Source of the DNA: Corallium rubrum | Lineage: Eukaryota > Cnidaria > Anthozoa > Scleralcyonacea > Coralliidae | Assembly (NCBI GenBank): GCA_964035015.1 | Contig: OZ036006.1 | Location: 1,362,269 to 1,426,268, forward strand | DNA length: 64,000 bases | Direction: 5' to 3' | Shown: positions 36,185 through 46,601 of the stretch, piece after piece | Layout: every line of letters begins with the position of its first letter | Position numbering within the stretch: position 1 is the first letter of the stretch | Notes under the pieces: model-generated | Told to the model about the DNA's origin: nothing | Seen by the model: only the letters and a program-made list of their open reading frames with translations | Databases searched by the model: none | Program-made: the position numbers and the translations under genes

Positions 36185-36185
<1 letters not shown>
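34369..36185 (+). pseudogene. Dong/R4-clade-like LINE, 5'-truncated
   Basis: An open frame from 34370 to 36052 is broken once by TAA at 34505. Before it lies GRGVLQGDCLSPLLFN, the reverse transcriptase motif before the active site; FADD, the catalytic motif, is at 34580-34591. After the thumb region comes a zinc knuckle CSFCLNPETLLHIVAGC (C-x2-C-x7-H-x4-C). Then follows a restriction-like endonuclease core with RPDLLLS, ELSVGYE and KRARY. This order is that of R2/R4-type LINEs, whose endonuclease is C-terminal. The N-terminal part and the first reverse transcriptase motifs are missing. The 3' end has aataaag at 36174 and passes into (ATT)n. Dong, an R4-clade element, is known to insert in TAA repeats, as seen here. 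Confidence 0.85.

Positions 36186-36187
<2 letters not shown>

Positions 36188-36273
<86 letters not shown>
36188..36273. repeat. (ATT)n, right part of the split tract
   Basis: Continues the tract of 34296-34368 on the other side of the LINE, then runs into atattttggagcttttt as in U2 and U4. Confidence 0.95.
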
Positions 36274-36276
<3 letters not shown>

Positions 36277-37010
36277 TTTGGAGCTTTTTGTTTTCTTTTT
36301 CTTTTTTTTTATTTAATAACTTTCCAGGGCAAAGAAAGGACTCGAAGTCCAGTCAAGCTAAGCCCCGCACATATTACAAGACAAAATACACTTACATAAA
36401 CTAGATAATTATTACAGGATTAGATAAAATAAATAATCATATATACCAGAAAGTTAAATTCAACGACAAGAAACTGCCCTGATATTTGTCGAACGACATT
36501 TCGAACAAATAATCTTAAATGTTCTTATCCGATAACTATCAAATGTAGATTGTAAAAGTTCCACGTAATAAGATAAAAGTGCCTTTTTAAGGATGCAACA
36601 GAAGTACATCGTTTTATGTTACAGGGTAGCAAATTCCACAAAGGAACTATATGATTAAAATACGAGTCTCTGAAGGTTGAAGTTTTACATAAATTTGGTT
36701 TATAATCTATACTTGCATTGCTATTTCTAGTCTTCCCAACGGATTGAGAATACGGACTCGCATACTTACTTAAATCTAGCTTATTAAGCTTAAGCCCGCA
36801 TTTAAAGAAAAACACTAGATCTAAATACTCCATCCAATAGGATAACGGAAGCACATTTAGCTTAATTAGTCTGTCCTTATAGGAAAGATCTTTACAGGGG
36901 AAAAGAATGAACTTTGTAGCACGGCGCTGCACTCTTTCAATAAGTTTCAGATCGTATGAATTCAGATTGGGGAGCCCACACTTGACTTCCATAAGACATG
37001 ATAGAACGTA
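36274..37010 (-). pseudogene. CR1/L2-like LINE 3' fragment, U3 copy
   Basis: The longest of the four copies: minus-strand frame 36525-36992 with 155 codons, from NSYDLKLIERVQRRATKF to LITWNFYNLHLIVIG. It includes LWNLLPCNIKRCTSVASL, the usual end of this reverse transcriptase group. The palm domain is absent. Confidence 0.75.
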
Positions 37011-37313
37011 TCATTCAATGTTTCGTTGTTGACATAGCTAATTCAGGTTATTTATTAAATTGCCCATGACACGAAAATTAAGTTTGTTCTATTTGAAAGA
37101 ACACTAATTAAAATGACAAAGTAACATCTTAAGCAGTTTTTGGTTTCCTCGATCGCTTAGTTTGTGAAATATTTCAGTTCGTTTGATATATACAAATGTA
37201 ACATTGTGTGACGTACATGTGCATAATGAGTTATCGGGAAAGCATATATATTACCAGCAACACCAAGCAAACATGTAGAATTTCAAGTTGTTTCGTTTGA
37301 TAATAACAAAGAT

Positions 37314-38428
37314 TTATTATATGGCTGGGTTTGATTTCCGGTACGTACCCAAAACGACGCACGCTGATTGGTTCCTTAGAGGTCGGGATTTTACGATATT
37401 GACCGACCGGTCAATACGCTTTTTTCTCGGCCCTGTAAGTTTTGGCGGGAAAATTTCTGAGTTGATTTGAATACAAATAAAAGAGAACTGGGTATCTTTA
37501 TTCAAACATTCTGAACAATGAAATGTGTTGGAACATTACTGCAGGTTTTCTTTAAAGCTGTTTATCTAAAAACACGGCAAATAAAAGCCGAACTGGTGTA
37601 AACAAGAAGGCCAAGAAAAAGTCAACAGGTAAGGTAAACAGCATACTCCGAAGACGAAAACAACGCTCGAAGCTTAGAAATGAAATGAACCAATAGCCAT
37701 ATAATAAATTCCTTATTAACCTCGTTTGCTCGGTCTGTACTGGAAAGTATTTGCCTTCGGTTTTATTGCACAAACCTCGCTCCTTCGTCGCTCGGTCTGT
37801 ACGAAAACCTCAGGCAAATACTTTCCCGTGCAGACCTCGCAATCGGTTAATAAATCCTTATTGTTATATAGCTAGAGTTTCGCTGGATGCAACAATAACT
37901 GTCATTGGTTGGTTAGTGGTCACATGACCTTAGCTAAATTTCAATGTCTACCGAGTGGGCAATAATTGAGAACTTATTGCCTGCTCGGTCAATAAGTTTT
38001 CAATTGTTGCCCGCTAGAACTTTGAACTCTTCACGGCATTCTATAAACAAAAGCTTGTTTGGTACGAAAAAAACAATATTTATAGGTCTTCAAAGCATGT
38101 GTGAAGATTAACTGGAGAAATGTATTGCTGTTCTTTTGTTCTGAGACTCATATTTGTTTGGTCGTAGTGAAATTACGGAGCCAGGCGAAATGTTCTGGTA
38201 AGTCTTTGTATCGTTTGTCTTTTGTGTACTTTCCCTTGATAAACATCGAAATTATTCAGCGAAACTCAAGCTATATAACAAAACACTTAATGTCTGCTCC
38301 CTCGGGAAACAGTAAGTTTTGTTTCCCCTCGAGTCTCGATGTTTCCCTCGACTTCGTCTCGGGAAATATCAAGACTCTCGGGAAAACAAAACTAACTGTT
38401 TCCCTCGGGAGCAGACATTAAGTGTATA
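37314..38428. mobile_element. 1.1-kb insert in element M, shared with U4
   Basis: It interrupts caaagatatataacc, intact in U2. It begins ttattatatggctgggttt and ccgg, and its first ~550 bp recur inverted at 40214-40773. Near its right end is a hairpin (38277-38427) with arms cacttaatgtctgctccc and gggagcagacattaagtg. The U4 copy is 55453-56558. No gene is recognised. Confidence 0.7.
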
Positions 38429-38824
38429 ATATAACCTTCTCCGATAACTCATAATTATGCACGTGTACGTCACATCATGGTACATTTGCATATCAAACAA
38501 ACTGAAATCATCTCAGAAAGAAGCAAAGAAACGAAAAACATGCAGCAAAAGATGTTAGTCTGTCATTTTAAGTGTTCTTTCAAATAAGACAAACTTAATT
38601 CGTATGCTAGGTAATCGCATGGGTTCGAGGAAAATTAAGGTTTAATTTCACGAGTGTTTTGAAAATTTTGCGAGTGAAATTAAACCTTAATTTTACAAGA
38701 ACTCATGCGATTAGGTGTTAATAATATAGCGGGCAAAATTATTCAATAGCTATGTTATGGCCAGAAAATGTCGAAGTACATGTACCTTATCACAGTCGGT
38801 GCTCGACAACATTCCAATTTTCGT

Positions 38825-39701
38825 CCATTACCAGAAATTTCGGACAAAATGGCGCCCGCTTTCGGTTTAATTAATTCTGGATTTTCAAGATGGCGTCGAA
38901 ATATATATAGTGATTACATATGGCGGATATACAAAAGTGAAAATTGTGGCTCTCAAGAAGTTCGCTGACAGAGTGCCGCACTCTTAATGCAAAGACCAAC
39001 GATTGGCGAATTGTTCCCTGCGCTATTTATTAAAATCGATTCAACCCACACTCTGCCAAATCAATTATTGTAGAACACATTTTCCGCCTATTTGAGACCT
39101 TATATATTCCCAAAATACTGAAAGTACCCTACCTATAAACATCCATTGCAAGACAACTACTTGTCGAAATTTAGTTGCCGCACTCTTGCACGATTCCTCA
39201 AAGATTCGCCAGTCTGATTCGGTATATTTCTTCGCCTGTAGATCATCCTACGTCCTGCCAAATAACGTCGAAGATACCAGAAATTTTTCTGAAGGTAATC
39301 ACAGATCTTAGCAATTCGAGGTTTATTTGTATTACCAAAATTCATATCTCTGTTCGACTCGTTTCACTTTTGTCGGCCATGTTTACAGTAGGGCGATACT
39401 TCAAGTAATCCTATCTAGATGTCTCAAATTTTCCTATATCCCATGACTTCAGTATCCGAAATCCCTTATACCTAAGCGTTTCACATCTGCTACCCGAAAT
39501 TTATTCTCATATTATTTCTATGTATTTTCCACCTATCCATCTTCGATTTTTATGTATTATCTATGTATTCCTTTACGACTTCGGCGCTTTTCAAAAGGTC
39601 TAACATCATGAATATCAATTTGAATTTCAATTCTGGAGAACAAGCTGATACCGCTATCACTACATATCGCGGGAGCAGAAGTCCGAAATTTCTGGTAATG
39701 G
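38825..39701. mobile_element. 877-bp element with 21-bp perfect TIRs
   Basis: The ends ccattaccagaaatttcgg(ac) and its exact inverse at 39681-39701 bound a segment missing from the related text at 56900-57000 and 39885-39935. The target duplication is unclear. The interior frames have no motif. Confidence 0.8.
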
Positions 39702-40213
39702 CTCTATCGCTGTGCCTGTTGCTTTCTTTTTGTAAACACAGACAAAATTAAACCTTAATTTTACGAGAACTCGTGCAATTAGGTGTTAATAATATAGCGG
39801 GAAAAATTATTCAAGAGCTATGTTATGTCCAGAAAATGTCGAAGTACATGTACCTTATCACAGTCGGTGCTCGACAACATTCCAATTTTCATCGCTCTAT
39901 CGCTGTGCCTGTTGCTTTCTTTTTGTAAACACAGTCAGAAGTTCCTAAATTTTCTAGTGTATTAATTTTCACTAATAGTTTACCCTCATTTAATAGTTTA
40001 AATTAGTTCAAAGTAAACAAAAATAATTTTCAGATTGTTGAAAAAAAAGTCAGTCCTCTGAGGTGCACTGTTGCTAAGTAACAAAGCGACCAAGCACATG
40101 CAAGTACTGTTGATCAAGGAACCAATGAAGTGCAAGTAATTTTGCCCTGAATTACAAAATAATACCCCCTTCAATAGTCAATCATATTCAAATAATTTTG
40201 CCCTGTTTATTAA

Positions 40214-40773
40214 AGACTTATTAACCGAGTGCGAGGTCTGTACGGGAAAGTATTTGCCTGAGGTTTTCGTACAGACCGAGCGACGAAGGAGCGAGGTTTG
40301 TGCAATAAAACCGAAGGCAAATACTTTCCAGTACAGATAGAGAAAACGACGTTAATAAGGAATTTATTATATGGCTACTGGTTCATTTCATTTTTAAGTT
40401 TCAAGCGTTGTTTTCGTCTTTGGAGTATGCTGTTTACCTTAACTGTTTACCTGTTAACTTTTTTGTGTCGCTTTTTGGCCTTCTTGTTTACACCAGTTCG
40501 GCTTTTATTTGTCGTGTTTTTAGATAAACAGATTTAAAGAAAGCCAGCAGTGATGTTCCAACACATTTTATTGTTCAGAATATTTGAATAAAGATACCTA
40601 TTTCTCTTTTATTTGTATTGAATCAACTCAGAAATTTTCCCGCCAAAACTTACACGGACGAGAAAAAAGCGTATTGACCGACCGGTCAATATCGTAAAAT
40701 CCCGACCTCTCAGGAACCAATCAGCGTGCGTCGTTTTGCGTACGGACCGGAAATCAAACCCAGCCATATAATA
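40214..40773. repeat. Inverted partner of the arm at 37314-37866
   Basis: It pairs over ~550 bp, for example gaggtctgtacgggaaag and gtattgaccgaccggtcaat. It may be the far end of a 3.46-kb element or a second copy in opposite orientation. U4 has no such arm. Confidence 0.75.
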
Positions 40774-40858
40774 ATATTATGTATGTTATTAGTGTTTTCA
40801 GCTTGAGTTGGTAAAGTTTTTCCATATGTTTTTGCTGTACAAGCTGTCGTAAGTTAAA

Positions 40859-41165
40859 CTCGGAGAAAAACTCTGAGCTCCAGACAGTTGTTCGATGTTT
40901 GTAAGCTGGCCTGGGAACTAGTCAATAAACCGTACGTGGGTCACAAGTACTTGTTGGGCTACAAGTGGTATTGTGTCAGTTCACTTTCAGTAACACTAAT
41001 AACGTAAGAAAAACATTTACTGAAAATAAACTGACACAATGTGACTTGTAGCCCAACAAGTACTTTTGACACACGTACGGTTTTACTAGTTCCCAGACCG
41101 GCTTATAAACATCGAAAACAACCTGGTTGGGTTTGAGTCCGGCCGTCTGGAGCTCAGAGATTTTA
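40859..41165. repeat. Palindromic MITE private to U3
   Basis: The arms ctctgagctccagac and gtctggagctcagag pair, as do acttgttgggctacaagt and acttgtagcccaacaagt. The centre is about 20 bp near 41000. Confidence 0.85.
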
Positions 41166-41332
41166 ACCGTGGGATAACCCTACCAGTACCCCCCTATGAA
41201 CAGGGCCTTATACTTACTAAAACTAAACAATTAAACTAGAAATTACTATCGCAAGTGAAATGCTGCCTCAAATGGGACAAAAACCTTTAGTCTACTCCAC
41301 AACAGGCAACTCTATGCAGTCTGTGGCCAATG

Positions 41333-41712
41333 TGACACCTCCCTTGCCCACTCTACCTGAGATTGCCCAATCCACCCAAGATTGCCCACCCCATGCACCT
41401 GAGATTTCCCACTCCACCTGAGATTGTCCAATCCACCCAAGATCACCCACTCCACCCAAGATCACCCACTCCACCCAAGATCACCCACTCCACCCAAGAT
41501 CACCCACTCCACCCAAGATTTCCTACTCCACCCAAGATTGCCCACTCCACCCAAGATTTCCTACTCCACCCAAGATTGCCCACTCCACCCAAGATTTCCT
41601 ACTCCACCCAAGATTGTCCAATCCACCCAAGATCACCCACTCCACCCAAGATTTCCTACTCCACCCAAGATTGCCCACTCCACCCAAGATTGCCCACTCC
41701 ATCCAATATTTC
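41333..41712. repeat. 19-bp C-rich minisatellite
   Basis: About 20 units of cacccactccacccaagat and variants with tttcctact or tgcccact. Nineteen is not a multiple of three, so three forward frames each read a similar Pro-rich peptide (PPKI, STQD, LHPR). This shows the open frames are repeat artefacts. Confidence 0.95.
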
Positions 41713-42088
41713 GATTGTTATTTCTACACTGCCTACGCAGCACGCTACTTTTATTACACTATTTAGAGTAATAATCTGTTGTTTAAGGGGCGACCATTTT
41801 GACCAAAAAATATTATTTTCCCGCATTGATGGGTGATTGTCGGCGATTGTCAGGGATGGTCGGCGATACTCCCAGACAATCCCCGATCGTCGCAAATGTG
41901 AGCGTCGGCGATGAAATGCGACAAATGAAAACCAGGCTTTTAAACCCCGTTTACACGATGTCGGTACAATTTGAAAACGGAGCAAAATCATGCCCTTTAT
42001 AGGCCTTGCGTTTACACGATACCGGCACAAAAATTACATGAAAACGGCACAAAATGAAGACGGGTTCTTTGACAGCATGAAATGAAAA

Positions 42089-42280
42089 TGTGACCCATGT
42101 AAAATAGAAAGTCAGTTAGGGTACCTGTGCCTGTGTGCCATGTGGACCCAGAAGTCCAAGCGAGAAAAGATTCCTTCGTTTTCGATCAGAGAGAAAAACA
42201 GTTAGCTTTGTTATTTCATATTGTGAATATTAAAAGCGTAAAAGCGAAGTACTTGTTAGTGATTTAACCCAAGCGTAACA
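42089..42280 (+). repeat. 5' LTR
   Basis: 192 bp, from tgtgacccatg to aagcgtaaca. Two mismatches against the 3' LTR. Confidence 0.97.
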
Positions 42281-42282
42281 TT

Positions 42283-42294
42283 TGGTAGCAGAGG
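42283..42294 (+). other. Primer binding site for initiator tRNA-Met
   Basis: TGGTAGCAGAGG, two bases after the LTR, is complementary to the 3' end of animal initiator methionine tRNA (ending CCTCTGCTACCA). Confidence 0.85.
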
Positions 42295-42406
42295 TGGGAT
42301 TTAAATCAAAGGAAGTACACGATACGTAGTGAAGAAGCAAACTGTAAGGAACAATAATACTTTGTATAAAATATACTGTTTGCTGGTTTATATTTCACGA
42401 TCAAAC

Positions 42407-43812
42407 ATGGCTACGGATTTGGATTTGGATTTGGAAGAACTTCAACTCCAAATGGAAAAACAACTCTGTGAAGTAAGTAAAGAAGTGCTGGTCCAGCTAG
42501 CTGTGTTTTTCGGGGAAAGTCGAGACTTAGCATTGCTCGATTACTTCGAAGAGAAATTGAGGAGCAAGTCGCTCAGATACAGGACGATAACGAATGCCGC
42601 TCGTTTATTGAGAGAATCAGGGAACAATTGCTCCAGAAGGATGACCATCAAGTCCCTCCAGCCGACACCATAGCCGCGAACAAGGAGTTTGACGCTTTAA
42701 AACAGCAGCTTGACGATTTGACAAAAGAACACCAGAAACAAGTTGAAGCACTCCAGTCCAAGATGGAAGAGACTGAATTGAAGACAAGTACAACCGTAAG
42801 TAAGTCAACAGCAGTTGATCTCAAACAAGTATTACGTAGAGAAGTAAAGGTTATTGGTCAGATTGGGGAACCAGGTCAACGAGATAAACTGACTTTTGTA
42901 AGTTTGGTCAGGCAGATAGAAAGTGCCCTGTCCAAGGGTTATCTGGAAACAGAAGTTTGTGATGCAGTAACAAAAGCTATTGTGCCTAGTATGCAGCTTC
43001 GAAGTTATCTTGAGTCCCTTAGTGACCTGACACTGTCAAGACTACGCTGTATTTTGAGATCACACTTCCAGGAGAAAATTGCTACTGAATTGTACCAACA
43101 GCTCACAACAATTGTACAAGAACCTCAAGAGAGCCCCCAGAGTTTTCTGATTAGAGCTTTAGATCTTCGCCAAAAGGTCTTGTTTGCCTCCAAAGAAGCT
43201 GGAGCAAAGATTAAATATGATGAAAGTCTTGTCCAAAGTCTGTTCTTACACTCACTTGAAACAGGTCTCCAAAAGGAAACAGTTAGAGCAAAGCTATGCC
43301 ACTTCTTGCAACAGTCAGACATCGCAGATGAACAGTTGATTGAACAGATGAATCTTATCGTGTCCACTGAAACCGAGCGACAAAAGAAGTTTAGTGGCAC
43401 CAACCAGTTACGACAAAGAAGAATTAACACCATTGATGCAGCCACAGCTGCTAGCTCTGAGTCAGAACAGCCAAGTGAAAAAGAAACATCAAACAGATCA
43501 GCCAAAGAAAAAAGAGAACCAAAGGAGGGGGAGCTATTTACTGCATTGGAGACAGTAAAAGCAGAAATTGCTGAGCTGAGGGAAACCCTTACCACTCAAC
43601 AAGGAGCTAAACCCAAAGAGAAGCCAACTGGTAACATGGAATACCAAACCAACCATAGAAGAATCAGAGTATGTGCCAAGTGCCAGGAAGCCAAAGAAGT
43701 TAACTGTGATCACTGTTTTCGTTGTGGTAGTTCTGACCATTTTGCCAGAGGGTGTAAGAAAGGACAGAATTCGGGAAACGGAGGATGGCTGCAACCGAGG
43801 GACAGGAAGTAG
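42407..43812 (+). pseudogene. Gag polyprotein, with a frame break
   Basis: Structural protein that packages element RNA. I chose the ATG at 42407 (MATDLDLDLEEL). Coding evidence runs in that frame to about 42511, then in the next frame (GKSRLSIARLLRREIEEQ onward) to 43812. The switch falls at a GGGG run at 42512-42515. The second part has a predicted coiled stretch (FDALKQQLDDLTKEH), an alpha-helical capsid-like core and a CCHC knuckle CFRCGSSDHFARGC, preceded by CAKCQEAKEVNCDHC. The break may be a real one-base indel or an assembly error in a homopolymer. Gag overlaps pol by 28 bp from the pol ATG. Confidence 0.85.
43773..43779 (+). promoter_or_regulatory. GGGAAAC -1 frameshift site
   Basis: The heptamer reads G GGA AAC in the gag frame, the X XXY YYZ form needed for -1 slippage. 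Slipping leads straight into the pol frame, six bases before the pol ATG at 43785. The same heptamer serves the gag-pro junction of some retroviruses. A downstream stimulatory structure was not established. Confidence 0.75.
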
Positions 43813-46601
43813 TCAGAGAGTCAAGTAAGTCCCATTGTTGTGTAACATGTCAAAAGATTGAAGTTAGTGGCAAGCCGTTTTCAAGATGTTCTGGTTGTCA
43901 ACTAGTAAGATATTGCTCAAAAGGGTGCCAAAAACAGCACTGGGGAGAACACAAATCTTTATGTTTGGCAGTTAGAGACTTTAAAAGAGAGAACATCTCA
44001 AAATCTCAAGAACACCAAACTCAAAACCAGACTTGTGGTACATATGTTAGCCATTTAACACCAACTGAACACTCGAAAGTTATTGGTTTAGTTGGAAAGA
44101 GCTGCATGGTTCGTTGCTTGTTGAATGGACAAAGAGTAGATGCCCTATGGGACACTGGAGCACAGATGTCACTTGTTTCTAGGAAGTGGTTAGATGAAAA
44201 ACTGCCTGGATATACAATGAGCAAGATTGAATCCTTACTTGATAATGTACTAGATTTGAAAACTGCAAATGGAACAAACATGCCATATGAAGGATGGGTT
44301 GAAGTTGAGTTTAATCTGGAAACATCAAGTGAAGACCAAACAGTTATTGTCCCTATGCTAGTGACTGAAGAAATACTTGAGTATCCAATCATTGGGTATA
44401 ATGTCATAGAAGAACTGGTCAAGGTGAATGAAGTACCAGAAGATATGGCTAAAGAGTGGGCAGCATCATTCCCTGATATCCATTTCGCAAAGGTGCAATC
44501 TCTTGTCAGCTTCATCCAAGCTCCTTCACCTGAACAACTCTGTCTAATAAAGACCACCAAACAAGATATGGTGATTCCCAGCAGGACAACTGTTACTGTG
44601 AAGTGTCGTGCCAATACAGGGCCTGTAGCAGAGAGGATACCAGTGCTATTTGAACCTAGCATCGAACCATCATGGCCTAGTGGGTTAGAAATATCTGAAG
44701 AATTGCTAACGATTCCCCATGGATCGACTTGTCGAGTCCAAATCAAGGTCTCTAACACTAGCAACCATGATATCACACTCAGAAAAAGGACAGCCTTGGG
44801 AACTCTCCAGTTGGTGAGGTCAGTGACACCGCAAGAAGTTCACAGAAAGAACGCAGATCTGTTTGAAAACCAAACTGTGCACACTGTTTACTCTACAGAA
44901 GAAACGAATGCTTCGGTGCCAATTAGTCAGGATGAAATGCATACACCAGACATAGGAGAAAGTGACAGCGAAAATCCTTTAAACCATTTAGACCTCAGTG
45001 GCCTGACACCACAACAACAAAGAGCGGCAAAGAAGATGCTTGAAGAAGAAAAAGAAGTCTTCTCAAAAGATGACAATGACATTGGCTGCATTGAGGAACT
45101 TGAGTTGAAGCTAAATATGAAAGACCAAACACCAGTTCAGAAAACTTACAACTCCATTCCACGACCTCTGTATCCTGAAGTCAAACAACACGTTAAAGAT
45201 CTATTAAACCGAGGATGGATTACAAAGTCAAAGTCTCCATATTCATCTCCAGTGGTATGTGTTCGTAAAAAGAATGGTGAACTACGTCTATGCGTCGACT
45301 ACAGAGAGTTGAACAAATGTACCACCCCAGACAGACATCCTTTACCGAGAGTACAAGACACACTGGATGGATTGGGAGGAAACAAGTGGTTTTCATTAGT
45401 AGACCAGGGAAAAGCATACCACCAAGGATATATGAACACAGAAAGTAGACCTCTGACTGCCTTTGTAACTCCTTGGGGCCTGTATGAATGGGTACGTATA
45501 CCATTTGGCCTTACAAATGCCCCAGCATCATTCCAACGGTTCATGGAAAGATGTTTGGAGGGACTGAGAGATGACATCTGCATACCTTACTTGGACGATA
45601 TTATAGTGTTTAGTAAGACCTTTGAGGAACACATAGACCATGTCAGGACGGTATTGCAACGACTACGTGCCCATGGTATTAAGTTGAAAGCGAAGAAATG
45701 CAAATTCTTTCAGAAGGAGGTTTGCTACCTGGGAAGAATTGTTTCCTCGGAGGGCTATAGAATAGATCCTGGGAATGTCAGCGCTGTCAAATCGCTCAAA
45801 GGAACTCCACCAAAGTCAGTTGGAGAAGTCAGAAAGCTATTGGGACTTCTTGAGTACTATCGTCGCTATGTTCCCGACTTTTCAAGAATTGCGAAGCCCC
45901 TGTTTGATTTGCTTAAAGATGATCCACCAAAGAAGACAGCTGGTAGACGCCCTGTGGCCAAACGAGTGGAAGGTATTCGATCCTCCAAATCCATTGAGTG
46001 GACACAACAACATCAAGATGCACTCAACACACTCATCGATCTGCTGTCAAGTCCACCGATCTTGACATACCCCGATGTTACCTTACCGTACACATTATAT
46101 ACAGATGCTTCCGAGAAAGGTTTGGGGGCCGTCCTGTATCAACACCAGCAAGGCCAACTGCGAGTTATTGGGTATGGGTCGCGGACGCTGACAATGGCTG
46201 AGAAAAATTACCACTTACATTCCGGGAAGCTTGAATTCTTGGCTCTGAAGTGGGCTGCCAGTGAACATTTCCGAGACTATCTTTATTACGCGCCATCATT
46301 CGTTGTATACACCGTTAACAACCCACTTACGTATGTCACAACATCGGCCAAGTTAAATGCCACTGGACATCGTTGGCTTGCGGAACTTGCCGACTTCAAC
46401 TTCACCATAAAGTATCATCCCGGCCGCGCCAATCAAGTTGCTGATACCTTGTCGCGCATGCCCGTCAATATCGAAGAGTATCTAAGCCAGTGTACTGCAG
46501 AAACAAGCCAAGAAACCATCGAAGCCATCGTTCAAGGAGTGAACGCGCAGGCAGCAGGGGACGCTGTTTGGATCACTGAGTTACAACCGACATCGGAATA
46601 A
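43779..46601 (+). CDS. Pol part 1: MYND finger, protease, reverse transcriptase, RNase H
   Basis: 938 codons from the ATG at 43785; the frame is entered by -1 slippage at 43779. Residues 19-60 form a MYND-type finger (CVTC, CSGC, YCSKGC, HKSLC). The aspartic protease active site is DTGAQ at 123-127. Reverse transcriptase motifs are LCVDYRELN (502-510), [10 protein letters not shown] (538-547) and the catalytic YLDDI (602-606). RNase H has YTDAS (772-776), the E of [12 protein letters not shown], and NQVADTLSR (883-891). Its usual TDNNPL reads TVNNPL, V844 replacing the third catalytic acid (codon 46314-46316). The frame stops at 46599-46601 just before integrase, which continues in the -1 frame. 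Confidence 0.92.
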   Translation, partial: RRMAATEGQEVVRESSKSHCCVTCQKIEVSGKPFSRCSGCQLVRYCSKGCQKQHWGEHKSLCLAVRDFKRENISKSQEHQTQNQTCGTYVSHLTPTEHSKVIGLVGKSCMVRCLLNGQRVDALWDTGAQMSLVSRKWLDEKLPGYTMSKIESLLDNVLDLKTANGTNMPYEGWVEVEFNLETSSEDQTVIVPMLVTEEILEYPIIGYNVIEELVKVNEVPEDMAKEWAASFPDIHFAKVQSLVSFIQAPSPEQLCLIKTTKQDMVIPSRTTVTVKCRANTGPVAERIPVLFEPSIEPSWPSGLEISEELLTIPHGSTCRVQIKVSNTSNHDITLRKRTALGTLQLVRSVTPQEVHRKNADLFENQTVHTVYSTEETNASVPISQDEMHTPDIGESDSENPLNHLDLSGLTPQQQRAAKKMLEEEKEVFSKDDNDIGCIEELELKLNMKDQTPVQKTYNSIPRPLYPEVKQHVKDLLNRGWITKSKSPYSSPVVCVRKKNGELRLCVDYRELNKCTTPDRHPLPRVQDTLDGLGGNKWFSLVDQGKAYHQGYMNTESRPLTAFVTPWGLYEWVRIPFGLTNAPASFQRFMERCLEGLRDDICIPYLDDIIVFSKTFEEHIDHVRTVLQRLRAHGIKLKAKKCKFFQKEVCYLGRIVSSEGYRIDPGNVSAVKSLKGTPPKSVGEVRKLLGLLEYYRRYVPDFSRIAKPLFDLLKDDPPKKTAGRRPVAKRVEGIRSSKSIEWTQQHQDALNTLIDLLSSPPILTYPDVTLPYTLYTDASEKGLGAVLYQHQQGQLRVIGYGSRTLTMAEKNYHLHSGKLEFLALKWAASEHFRDYLYYAPSFVVYTVNNPLTYVTTSAKLNATGHRWLAELADFNFTIKYHPGRANQVADTLSRMPVNIEEYLSQCTAETSQETIEAIVQGVNAQAAGDAVWITELQPTSE

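Noticed and set aside
41363-41836. 157-codon proline-rich frame
   Set aside because: A 19-bp minisatellite gives the same peptide in successive frames, with no conserved start or end.
43125-44776. Long minus-strand frames within gag and pol
   Set aside because: Shadow frames opposite strongly supported coding sequence.
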